Shown piece after piece: positions 34,081 to 42,714 of a stretch of DNA of 64,000 nt. How positions within the stretch are numbered: the first letter of the stretch is position 1; every line of letters begins with the position of its first letter. The position numbers were made by a program, and so were the translations under genes. The DNA lies in assembly GCA_016784735.1 (NCBI GenBank), contig JADHUC010000010.1, positions 1-64,000 of the forward strand, in the 5' to 3' direction. The notes below the pieces were generated by a model. The model was not told where the DNA came from and made no database searches. It saw nothing but the letters and a program-made list of their open reading frames with translations. Source of the stretch: Pirellulaceae bacterium. Lineage in GTDB: Bacteria; Planctomycetota; Planctomycetia; Pirellulales; Pirellulaceae.

Positions 34081-35790
34081 TCAGGGCTTGTCCGGAATGA
34101 CAGGTGCGGCGATTCTGGGCAGCGGTGGCTGCGCCAGCTCTTTGTCACCAATCAAATACCGAAACATCAAGTAGTCCACGAGTTCGTGGTAAGCGTGTCC
34201 CGCTTGCATCATGCTCTGTTGCGCATAGTCGTTCAGAAATGCTTCCGCACGCTGTGCGCCATGTTTTTCAAAGATGCGACTTGCTGCTTTCTCCAACTCC
34301 GGCTGTACGCCAAGAAACCTCTCTTCGGCGGGCTTCAGGACGTGCTGGACATCCTTGATCGCGTCTTGATATCTCAGGTTGTTCGTTAAGTTTTGGACCA
34401 AGCGAAAGTTCCACTGAGGCTGCTTTCTATCGATGCGAGTGAAATCGGCCGGCTGGTCCCACGAATCCGGCAGTTCCGTTGCGCCTGCGTAGACGGGTAC
34501 AAAACAGCTCGTGTTGGCCGGTCCGTAGGCAAACCACAAACAATTGCCGATCGGATCCGGCAACGCGTCTCGCAATTGAGCGATGAACACATATCCGCTG
34601 GTGGGCGTGCAAATGGCGCGTTCCGGCCGGACATCCAGCAAGTCGAACAACTCGGCAGAACCCCACGGTCGCGCCAGCGGACTTTTGTGCCCCTTGGTTT
34701 GGAAGGCTGGATTCTTTGTCAGATCGAACGGCGTGCCTTCATAGCCGTCTCGCATGATGTCCATGAGTGTCCGGACTTCGATCGGCTTGTCCGGCTTCAC
34801 CGAAAACGGATACCGGTCCACCGCGGGATCGCCGGTCGCCTTGAGTCCTAGCGAAGGGGCCGCCAGGCTAAGGGCTCGCCATTCGCGTAGCGAGTTGTAT
34901 TTGCTCCCCGGGCCACCGTAGGCCTCGTACCACACAAACGGCTGCCCTGGCTGCCAGAACTTCAGCTCTTGCGCCAACGAGAAGATGTTGGCGGATGCCA
35001 TGAAGTGGTCCTCGTCATCCAGGTCCACCTTGCCGATTCGGCTGCGGTTCGCGCTGCATCCAACCTGGCCGTCGGGGATTCGTTGGGCGCACCATACGCC
35101 GCCCGGTTTGCCGCTGTCAGGCGTCCAGTTTTCGCCCGGGCCAAAGATCTCCATGAGCCACGTTTCCTGGTCGTCGGCGATGGGCAGCGCGACTCCCGCG
35201 CTGGGAGCTCGGTAGTACAAGAATCCATATTCGTCGATCATCGAGCCGATCACGCGGATGGCCTCGCGGGCCGTCTTGGCCCTCAACAGACCGTTTGCGA
35301 TCAACGACGTGGTCCAGTGGTTACTGTTGGGGCCAACAACACCTCTGTCGCAGGCCAAGCCGGCTCGCATCGGCAGAAACTCGATGGCGATGCTCAAACC
35401 ATGCTCGTTCAGTCCGCCGGTCGTCATGCTCTCCACGTTACCCGCCAGGATGATACTGCGATAAGTCTCTGTCGTCGGCAGATAACCAACCAGGTCGTAT
35501 CCTCTCCTGACGTTCGCCTGATACTCTTCGTAGTTCTTGGGGCGGGGCACATTCCAATACATAGGCAGCTTCGTGTCCGGAGGATACGTCTTCGCAGGCA
35601 TGACATAGATCAAACCCATCACATCCCCGTCGCAGGAACTGGCCATCAACACCGAGCCGTCTTCAGTGGCCCGTTTGCCGACCATCACCGTCGTGCACGC
35701 GGCAACCGGTCGAGTCGTTCCCCAGACGGAATATAGGACCAGCAGCAGAGTTACGGCGCGTCTAGCATTCGTACTGTCTGTGTTGATCAT
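34081..35790 (-). CDS. peptidase family C69 (U34) dipeptidase, exported
   Basis: 569 residues from ATG 35790 (MINTDSTNARRAVTLLLVLY), chosen for the gagggagacacgt ribosome site; the frame is open to 35994. Signal-peptide cleavage at VAA/C would expose Cys32 in AACTTVMVGKRATEDGSVLM. This is the N-terminal nucleophile expected for C69, an Ntn-hydrolase that hydrolyses dipeptides. Family marks include GGLNEHGLSIAIEF, GVALPIADDQETWLMEIFGP, VGCSANRSRIGKVDL and the C-terminal WNFRLVQNLTNNLRYQDAIK. The enzyme would work outside the cytosol. Stand-alone gene; repeats of small hairpins lie upstream. Confidence 0.9.
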   Translation of the reverse strand: MINTDSTNARRAVTLLLVLYSVWGTTRPVAACTTVMVGKRATEDGSVLMASSCDGDVMGLIYVMPAKTYPPDTKLPMYWNVPRPKNYEEYQANVRRGYDLVGYLPTTETYRSIILAGNVESMTTGGLNEHGLSIAIEFLPMRAGLACDRGVVGPNSNHWTTSLIANGLLRAKTAREAIRVIGSMIDEYGFLYYRAPSAGVALPIADDQETWLMEIFGPGENWTPDSGKPGGVWCAQRIPDGQVGCSANRSRIGKVDLDDEDHFMASANIFSLAQELKFWQPGQPFVWYEAYGGPGSKYNSLREWRALSLAAPSLGLKATGDPAVDRYPFSVKPDKPIEVRTLMDIMRDGYEGTPFDLTKNPAFQTKGHKSPLARPWGSAELFDLLDVRPERAICTPTSGYVFIAQLRDALPDPIGNCLWFAYGPANTSCFVPVYAGATELPDSWDQPADFTRIDRKQPQWNFRLVQNLTNNLRYQDAIKDVQHVLKPAEERFLGVQPELEKAASRIFEKHGAQRAEAFLNDYAQQSMMQAGHAYHELVDYLMFRYLIGDKELAQPPLPRIAAPVIPDKP

Positions 35791-35872
35791 ACGTGTCTCC
35801 CTCAGTGTTGCCGAAAAACACCGTCGGATGGGTCCCAAAACGCCCCCGTCTTTACCCACGTTTTTGTCTCGC

Positions 35873-36095
35873 CCCTGCTGCCTTGCGTGGCAGGAACGCC
35901 AGTTTGACCGGCTAGTATCGGAAAGTCGCCGACGCCCGCCCCCTGCCAGCTTGTCTGGCAGGAGCGCAAGTCTCGGGCTAGGTCCGAAACTCATTCACCT
36001 GCCGCACGAGGCGGCAGGGGTCTTTGTGCGAAATTCGCTTTCTTCTTCTAGCCTTTCAAACTGATCCACCTGCCTGACGAGCAGGCAGGGGCATG
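35873..36095. repeat. four small 'cctgcc...ggcagg' hairpins
   Basis: Short stems recur at about 35877, 35940, 36000 and 36068, each pairing ctgcc(t) with (a)ggcag across 6-10 bases. They fill most of the 365-base gap between the dipeptidase and the HzsA-related gene. No gene is supported there. Confidence 0.65.
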
Positions 36096-36155
36096 ATGAT
36101 ATGTGAGTAAGGAAAGAGGCATGGAAGCCCGTCCTACGAAAAACGTTCGAGGTTA

Positions 36156-39100
36156 TCAATCCTCGACCACGATCCGAAAACCGACGTTATGGACGCCTTG
36201 CCAGGCGGGAAAGGCCAGCCGATGGGACGATCGGCAGCGTTTCGGACGGTCGTAGAACGATCCGCCTCGAACAACTCGCTTCTCCGAACTGGTTTCACGT
36301 GCAATGTCGTTGCGTCCATCGTTTGCGTCGTAGGGGTAAGAGCGATAGGCCGAACGCGTCCATTCGGCAGCGTTGCCGTGGACGTCGTAAAGCCTCAGAG
36401 CGTTTGCCCGGTACGACGCTACGTCGGTCGTGCCGATCGCCTGATCGTCGAACTGCATCACGGCCGGGATGGGCTGCAAAACGGCTACGCCCGCCGTGCC
36501 TTCGTATAAACAGGCCAGCGAGCGATCGGCCACGTTGGCCATGTCGGAGAAATCGGCATCCGTTTCACCGTAGCACAGCGCCGTCGTTGTCCCGGCGCGT
36601 GCCGCGTATTCCCATTGCGCCTCGGTCGGTAACGTGACTCGACGCCCCGTCTTCTCCGAAAGCAGGCGACAGAACTCCATCGCGTCATTCCATGATACTC
36701 GGACGGCGGGCTGGTTGGGATCGTCCAGTTGTATGCCCGGCCCGTCGCGGTCAATCTGACGCTTTGTGAACACGCCCGACGAGTGCTCGGGAAGAAACCG
36801 GCGGAACTGGACGTTGGTGATTTCTGTCCGGCTGATCCAGAAGCCGCGTTCGATTGTGACGACCGATGCGGGCCATTCGTCGGCCTCGCCCTCGCCGGTT
36901 GTGTCGCCCATCACAAAGCGTCCCGGCGGCACGCGGACCAGTTCGATCGTCAGACCATCGTCCAGATCGACTGTCATCGTGTCCGTCGGCGCCGGCTCGA
37001 AGGTGGGCGCCGTTCCTTTCAACTGGGCCAGCAGACCTGAAATCACGCGGCGCCGTTCGTCCGCCGTCGGCGTCGCCGCTGCGGGAATGATGGGCGAGAC
37101 CGTCGCGTCGATCAACGACACGGGAACGAATTCCGGATCCATCTTCGGACCGCCGGTGGACTGGCCAAGCTCGTGTCGGTGTCGATCCGCGCGGCGCGGG
37201 ATGTCAGCCACATCGCCCCACGTTCCATGGCACGGACCGTTCAAGTCGATCCATGTAACAAACCGGTCCCAGGCCTCCTGGTCCAAGCGGACTCCGTGAT
37301 GGCCTTTCATCAGCATCTGGACCAGTTCGCTCGTATCCGCGTGGTATTCGCCCGGCCGCAAAAGAAGAACGCCGTCTTCGATGTTAACTCGGCGGATAAA
37401 GGGAATGAGCGCATCATAGGCTGGGGTATAACGCATTTTGAGCTCGCCGTACGGATGCGGCATGCCCGTACACGGCTGAAAGCGATCCGCAAACTTGCTT
37501 GGGATCGACGGGTCGATTCGGCTGGCGCCGAGCCGCGTAAGTGGCAAGCCTTCGTAGTTTGCCACAAATCGTTCGTCCCGCAGGTCGGGAATCACTTGAC
37601 CGTCTTCACGCGGCTGACCGTCGTGGCAGCCCGCGCAGTGTTTGTCCAACGCGGGTTGCACGTCTCGTGCGAAATCGAACCCGCGCGCCGGGCCGTACCA
37701 CGGTTCGATTTCAGATACGGTACTGGTCGCCGCGATGTCGTTCCGCACGATAGGCGAGTCGCGTGGTGTCTCGTGGCAGCCGACGCACGAAGCCGTCTCG
37801 CCCGGCATGGCCGTGTACCAGCTTCGCATAAGTTGCACGGCCTTGCCCTCCGCATCCAGGGCTTGTAGCGTCAGAGGCGTATTGGCGGGCACGCGGAACT
37901 TGGCCGAACCGTCTTCGTAAATCGGCACCGTGCCCAGAATCCGCATGGCCTCCCACGGCCCGCCGCGGCCGATCTTGTCCGGGCCGGCCATGCCGGGAAA
38001 TCCGAAGTGGTAGGCCGCCACGCGTAGCCTCTTGATCGTGCCGCGCGGGACGCCCGCCAAGCCCGGCCCCTTGTAGATGTCGTGCAGCACCACAACCGCG
38101 TCGTCCCGAGAGGGGTCCGTGCGGTCCGGTATCGCTCGCGGCATCGGACGCTTCTGGATCGGCAGTGGTTCCGTGAAGTCGTATTTCGGATCGGTCAACA
38201 CCGGCGTGATGTTGTCGAACACGTCGACCAGGTAGATCCCCCACGGCTGTTTGCGGCCCGGTTGCATGGCGGTCAGAATGTACTTTTCACTCAACGGACA
38301 AGGATGGAGAAACTGCAGCTTCGCATTCTGAGTAAGAAAATCCCGCACGACGGGCACGATCGGCTCGCCGCGATGCGAGACGCGGTGGACGATCCCGCTT
38401 TCCCCGCTCCAGCCTTGCGAAATGTCCAGCACGGCCAATTCGCCCATCCGGTTCTGTCCGTGATAGCCGGCCAGCACAGCAGCGATCTTGTTCGGCGAAC
38501 CTGGCACGGCTCGCGGGAAGAACAGGCAGTTGGGATAGTACGAGTTGCTGCCATACACGGCTCGCTGGCTCGTCCCGTCCGGATTCATCACCATCAGCGG
38601 ACGCACGTAGGCGTGCAAGATGCCGGTGTAGTCCCATCGACTGTAGATTACCTGTCCGTTCGGCAGCACAGAAGGATGCAGGTCCAAATCCTGGTCGAAG
38701 CACAACTGGCGCACGTTCGCACCGTCGGCGTCCATCGCGTACAGGCAGCAGGCACGCTCGCGACCATGCCAACACGGCACGCCCGTGTAGGAGGCCGTGG
38801 AAGAATAGACGATGCGACCGTCCGGCAGATAGCACGGATCGAAGTTGTCCACGTCGGGGACCTCGCGGGACACTTGACGCGGGCGCCTGCCGTCCATCCC
38901 CATCTCGTGGATCTGCCAAGTGCGGCCGTTCGGCATCGTGAACAGCAAACGGTCGGCGTCGAAGTGCAAGTCCATCTCGCCGACGAACGCGCCGCCGCGT
39001 GGGCGGAACAGCGTGACGAGTTGGCCGTCCGGACGAACCGGTGACAGGACGGCAAGTTCATTGTCATAGCCATGCTGGCCCAGGCAGGTATTGCACTGGT

Positions 39101-39644
39101 GGTTGGTCGGCAGGCCGAGTTGCCCTTTCTCGCGCTTCAGAACGAGCAGCCGGTCGAATTCCAGCAATGGATTGGCCAGCAGAGCCTCGTCACGAAGCTT
39201 GCGAAATCGCTCTTCCACCGCTGGCGACCTCGTGTCCCTTTCTTTCCAGAGGGCCCTCCAACGCCGAAGAAACTCCAGGCCGTCCGGATACGCGTCGCCG
39301 AATGTGGTGATCTGGTCCTCGATCGCCAGACGCAACGACTCCAGCCGGTACGGCAGCCGTTGCTTATGGGCCGTGACCTTCGCATCGTATTGCGGACGGC
39401 GCTCGATCGTCCGTGTTCGAGCCGGCGGAGCCGTCCGGACTGGCGGGACATGGATTGACGGAGCGATCGGGCCAACCAACTCCGCCCGCTTCTTCGCTTT
39501 CGGCGCAGCAGCAAAGGCGCTGGAATCCACTCCGAACCGCCCCACGGCCACGCTACACGCGATGGCCGCAACCACCGTCAAACGAAAGAGCAAAATCGGG
39601 GTCAAGCGTTCACGCGTTAAGAGAACAGGTCTCACCGTTTGCAT
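36156..39644 (-). CDS. HzsA-related dihaem propeller protein fused to SUMF1/FGE-like domain
   Basis: 1162 residues from ATG 39644; the ribosome site gggagg directly abuts it, so a later start is possible. A signal region spans 8-47. The N-terminal half resembles the alpha subunit of hydrazine synthase and its many planctomycete relatives: CNTCLGQHGYDNELAVLSPV, then propeller strands FDPCYLPDGRIVYSSTASYT and LHPSVLPNGQVIYSRWDYTG. Two CxxCH sites, CVGCHETP (about 617) and CAGCHDGQ (about 668), would bind c-type haems. From about 903 a formylglycine-generating-enzyme-like domain follows (VRVPPGRFVMGDT, AVRVSWNDAMEFCRLLSEKT, VVRGGSFYDRPKRCRSSHR). There is no hydrazine-synthase beta/gamma gene and no anammox context. 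Redox role unknown. Confidence 0.85.
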   Translation of the reverse strand: MQTVRPVLLTRERLTPILLFRLTVVAAIACSVAVGRFGVDSSAFAAAPKAKKRAELVGPIAPSIHVPPVRTAPPARTRTIERRPQYDAKVTAHKQRLPYRLESLRLAIEDQITTFGDAYPDGLEFLRRWRALWKERDTRSPAVEERFRKLRDEALLANPLLEFDRLLVLKREKGQLGLPTNHQCNTCLGQHGYDNELAVLSPVRPDGQLVTLFRPRGGAFVGEMDLHFDADRLLFTMPNGRTWQIHEMGMDGRRPRQVSREVPDVDNFDPCYLPDGRIVYSSTASYTGVPCWHGRERACCLYAMDADGANVRQLCFDQDLDLHPSVLPNGQVIYSRWDYTGILHAYVRPLMVMNPDGTSQRAVYGSNSYYPNCLFFPRAVPGSPNKIAAVLAGYHGQNRMGELAVLDISQGWSGESGIVHRVSHRGEPIVPVVRDFLTQNAKLQFLHPCPLSEKYILTAMQPGRKQPWGIYLVDVFDNITPVLTDPKYDFTEPLPIQKRPMPRAIPDRTDPSRDDAVVVLHDIYKGPGLAGVPRGTIKRLRVAAYHFGFPGMAGPDKIGRGGPWEAMRILGTVPIYEDGSAKFRVPANTPLTLQALDAEGKAVQLMRSWYTAMPGETASCVGCHETPRDSPIVRNDIAATSTVSEIEPWYGPARGFDFARDVQPALDKHCAGCHDGQPREDGQVIPDLRDERFVANYEGLPLTRLGASRIDPSIPSKFADRFQPCTGMPHPYGELKMRYTPAYDALIPFIRRVNIEDGVLLLRPGEYHADTSELVQMLMKGHHGVRLDQEAWDRFVTWIDLNGPCHGTWGDVADIPRRADRHRHELGQSTGGPKMDPEFVPVSLIDATVSPIIPAAATPTADERRRVISGLLAQLKGTAPTFEPAPTDTMTVDLDDGLTIELVRVPPGRFVMGDTTGEGEADEWPASVVTIERGFWISRTEITNVQFRRFLPEHSSGVFTKRQIDRDGPGIQLDDPNQPAVRVSWNDAMEFCRLLSEKTGRRVTLPTEAQWEYAARAGTTTALCYGETDADFSDMANVADRSLACLYEGTAGVAVLQPIPAVMQFDDQAIGTTDVASYRANALRLYDVHGNAAEWTRSAYRSYPYDANDGRNDIARETSSEKRVVRGGSFYDRPKRCRSSHRLAFPAWQGVHNVGFRIVVED

Positions 39645-39722
39645 CCTCCCGTCACACAGTATTCTCTACCGATCAACGCGATCGTTTTCTGAGCTACCAC
39701 CAACCAGTATAACAACTGCCTC

Positions 39723-40241
39723 TTGGTGACGAACCCCCGACTTTGTCCACTGCAAGGTTCAGGGAGGTACGACTACAAAAAGGTACCGGCACTCACGGTA
39801 CGGGAGGTCAACGATCGCATCGAAGTGTTCGCCATCGGGTTGCAGCGACGCTTCAACCCGGACGAAGAATGGAAAGCCTTGGAGCGTCTGCCCAAGAGGC
39901 AAAGGCGGAAGGCAAACACGGAGTACATGCGGTCGGTCGAAAGCCTAGCCGACGCAATCGAGGGCATCGCCGAGTACAATCCAGGCTGGAAGCCGGACAA
40001 GACATTTCGCGATTTCTGCGAGTACGTCACCCAGCGACGGATGGGCAAGGACGGGCGGTTCTACCGCGTGCATTTCAAGACGGGGGCGACGGTCGATCTA
40101 GTACCACCCGGCAGTCTTGCTTCGGGAATGGAATTGGTGAAGGATGGTAGGCGAAAGGCCGGGTGGCGATTTGTGTCACCGGACATTGATCGGTTGTGGA
40201 GGGAGTACGCTGCCCAGCATGCGGGGAACAGGAACAAGTAG
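39723..40241 (+). CDS. hypothetical protein
   Basis: About 172 residues. The start is unsettled: TTG 39723 and GTG 39726 are adjacent, neither with a strong ribosome site, and the first 15 residues may not be translated. The rest has convincing protein character: VREVNDRIEVFAIGLQRRFN, ALERLPKRQRRKANTEYMRS, KTFRDFCEYVTQRRMGKDGR, FYRVHFKTGATVDLVPPG. It is basic and mixed alpha/beta with no motif I can name. An IS110 remnant follows directly, so it may belong to an acquired segment. Confidence 0.55.
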   Translation: MVTNPRLCPLQGSGRYDYKKVPALTVREVNDRIEVFAIGLQRRFNPDEEWKALERLPKRQRRKANTEYMRSVESLADAIEGIAEYNPGWKPDKTFRDFCEYVTQRRMGKDGRFYRVHFKTGATVDLVPPGSLASGMELVKDGRRKAGWRFVSPDIDRLWREYAAQHAGNRNK

Positions 40242-40265
40242 GGTATCCCCGGCCGGGATGCAGGC

Positions 40266-40439
40266 CTACAGCAGCCTTGCTGTGGCCTCGCGGATCGCGT
40301 TGGCATCCTCCGAGTGCCGACAGCCCGGTGTCAGGCCCCAGAAGTTGGCCGGGCTCCTGCAACGGGGAAAGTTCTCGATGGCTGCGACAGGGATCGTCCA
40401 GCCGACAGGCCCGGCGAGAACCCCGAATTGGCGGCTGCC
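40266..40439 (-). pseudogene. remnant of an IS110-family transposase (C-terminal part)
   Basis: A minus-strand frame reads GPVGWTIPVAAIENF, then RCRSPANFWGLTPGCRHSED and a TAG shortly after. This is the C-terminal Transposase_20 signature of IS110 transposases (GVGW..., RFRSP..LANYWGLTPGCR.S). The N-terminal RuvC-like half and the serine-bearing end are absent. It lies in the gap before the GTPase operon and marks an old insertion. Confidence 0.75.
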
Positions 40440-40574
40440 CAAATAGCGAGCTTCGATACACCTTAGGTTGCTATGCGTCGTGATTAAAGTATACTGTTTT
40501 TTTGGGTGTTATGGCCCTTCTTGATTGAGCTCTGTCCTGTTCCCCCGTCCGTAGGCAAGTGGAGTCTTCCCAGC

Positions 40575-42650
40575 GTGGACACCGACTCGGACAATCGGCG
40601 GGCGCGTCGACTCGTTCTGGGCGCATGTGCGTTGCTGCTGCTGGGCGTGCCCTCGGTGCTGCTTCGGTGGGCGGACCTGTCGCAAGCCTCCGTCGCAGAG
40701 CGTGCTGACGCAGGCATCTCGCTTGAAATCCAGCAAATCCGCCAGGAAGCGGACCGACTTTTCGTTGAGAAGCAGACTGGCGAGATCGACAAACTTACAA
40801 GTGGAACCGTCCCGTCTGGCCGGCCCTTGCTGCTTAGCATAGACAGACTGAGCCACGCGACGCGTGAACACCTTTTTACTGCCTTTGGCGCTCCCACTGA
40901 AGAGATAACACAGAACGCCAAGGACTTGGCTACCTGTTTTGTTGAAGTGGAATGTCGTTCGAAGCGTGATTGGCTGGTCGCGATCCGTGAATTCCCGCAC
41001 GCGACGAACGTTTTTCAGTTCCTTATCGTGCTGCTCGGCGAGTACGTACTGTTTCTTTCCGTCCTCATGCTATGCGCGGCCTCTGTGCGTCAGATGGCGG
41101 CCAATGCGCAACGCCACCGCCCCCGCACTAATCGCATCGGTTCGTGCCAGCAGCGATCCCAACGGCTTGAACGCGCGGCGTTCGGATTTGCCTTGGTGGC
41201 ATTGGCTAGCTCGGTCTGTGTGGTATGGGCTTATTTCGGAATCGTGGTGACCACCGAGTCTGATCTTGGCGGCGCAAGCGTCGGGCGCGTTGACGATCAG
41301 AAGAGCCGCGCCGACTATGAAGCCAGATATGGCGAGGCCCTCAGCCGCCTCCGCGAGGTCGTGGATGCTCCGCAGACGCGGCAACTCCTAGTGGATTGGG
41401 AGGAGGCTCAGACGCACTTGCGTGCCGCACACCAGTCGTCTCAGGCCGTTTTGTACCTTGATGGCCGACTTCGACAAAGAGAGCAACGTTTGATGTGGTT
41501 GACGGTCGCACGTTCGGTCGACGTGGGTGTCAAGCTGTTTGTTGTCGTTATCGTGTTGGGCCTGTTTTGGCGAACAGGGCGCCGCATCACCAAATCTGAA
41601 GATTTGGAGGACCAAGAGGAAGCTGCTAAGTGCCCGAGTTGCCGTCGCGATTACGGAGAAAGGAAGACGGAAACTCGGATTGCGTCCAAAGCATCCGTAG
41701 CGGATGTGAACACTAACGTCACCTGCAAAAACGAAGTCAGGTGGCGAATGGACGAGCGGCCCAGAACTTGCGATTTCACTATACGAAAGGACCGCCTGGC
41801 GCTACGGCGGCTGTGCTTTACTCTGATCGGCGAGCCCGATACTGGGAAATCGTTTTGGCTAACGGTTGCCTTCAAACGACTCATTCAAGAACACAAGGCG
41901 AGAAGACTGAAAGTCTGGGAGATCGAGACGGAAGGCCTGCAAGATCTCAAGAGGAATCTAGAGAACTTCGCCAAAGGAAGAAGGGAGCCCATTGGCACCC
42001 CGCGAGGTCTCTCGAAGCCTGTGCTATTCGAGATTACTGAACGAGTCGAACAGATGGATCCGAATAGGTTTCTGGTCAGTCTTTTTGATTGCGCTGGCGA
42101 GGAGATTAGAACACTGGCGGACAATCAGTCTGCCGGCTTCTTTGAAGGCATCCTGGAAGCCGACGGTTACCTGCTTTTTCTGGACCCAAGGAATCGGAAC
42201 AGATTCGAAGAACAAGCACAGGGTGTTCGAAAACTCATCGAGGGTGTCGAGATCACGCAGCGCAAGGTGCCTTTGGCAATCTGTCTGACGATGATCGATG
42301 CATTGGACTCGTGGCAGCCCCTGCTGGAAGTCGACAAGTTTCTCGACAAGCTCCGCGAAATCGACGAAGACGTGACGCTATTCGGGAAACATCTCCAACT
42401 CATCGAGGAGCGTTCGAAGGCGACTGCTTCGTTCATTGAATCTTCAATGCGCGAACTCTTTGTCCACGTGAACGTTGGCCGGGCATTCGACAAGTATCGT
42501 TACTTCCCAGTGACCTCTACTGGATTTACACAGGAAGGCGATCCAATGTATCCGTATTCTGTACTAGAGCCTTTGTTGTGGTTAATATCGGTGAGCGGAT
42601 ACAATTCGTTTCCGTGCTCCTACAACAGAAGTGACGATGGATCGCATTGA
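40575..42650 (+). CDS. membrane-anchored P-loop GTPase-like protein (double-GTPase/GAP1-system type)
   Basis: About 691 residues from GTG 40575 (VDTDSDNRRARRLV), with tggag upstream; GTG 40506 is the alternative. Four TM helices are seen: 10-30, 142-170, 200-225 and 314-332, with a soluble helical stretch between the last two. A half zinc knuckle CPSCRRDY lies near 352. The P-loop domain has Walker A in LIGEPDTGKSFWLTV (about 416-430), G3-like FDCAGEEI (about 502) and a G4-like region LTMIDALD (about 571), where the usual TKxD or NKxD lysine is Met. The tail FPVTSTGF...PYSVLEPLLWLI matches the end of GTPases tied to GAP1 proteins. First gene of a four-gene operon. GTP binding is inferred. Confidence 0.75.
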   Translation: MDTDSDNRRARRLVLGACALLLLGVPSVLLRWADLSQASVAERADAGISLEIQQIRQEADRLFVEKQTGEIDKLTSGTVPSGRPLLLSIDRLSHATREHLFTAFGAPTEEITQNAKDLATCFVEVECRSKRDWLVAIREFPHATNVFQFLIVLLGEYVLFLSVLMLCAASVRQMAANAQRHRPRTNRIGSCQQRSQRLERAAFGFALVALASSVCVVWAYFGIVVTTESDLGGASVGRVDDQKSRADYEARYGEALSRLREVVDAPQTRQLLVDWEEAQTHLRAAHQSSQAVLYLDGRLRQREQRLMWLTVARSVDVGVKLFVVVIVLGLFWRTGRRITKSEDLEDQEEAAKCPSCRRDYGERKTETRIASKASVADVNTNVTCKNEVRWRMDERPRTCDFTIRKDRLALRRLCFTLIGEPDTGKSFWLTVAFKRLIQEHKARRLKVWEIETEGLQDLKRNLENFAKGRREPIGTPRGLSKPVLFEITERVEQMDPNRFLVSLFDCAGEEIRTLADNQSAGFFEGILEADGYLLFLDPRNRNRFEEQAQGVRKLIEGVEITQRKVPLAICLTMIDALDSWQPLLEVDKFLDKLREIDEDVTLFGKHLQLIEERSKATASFIESSMRELFVHVNVGRAFDKYRYFPVTSTGFTQEGDPMYPYSVLEPLLWLISVSGYNSFPCSYNRSDDGSH

Positions 42651-42714
42651 CATTGCGCTGGTGGCGAACGGACACGCGATCCTTGGATAGCGTCGTAGTT
42701 ACCGGAGAGCAAGC

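Noticed and set aside
36156-39644. Evidence for anammox metabolism from the HzsA-like protein
   Set aside because: The HzsA-related family is widespread in non-anammox planctomycetes; no beta/gamma subunit or hydrazine dehydrogenase is present and the tail is SUMF1-like.
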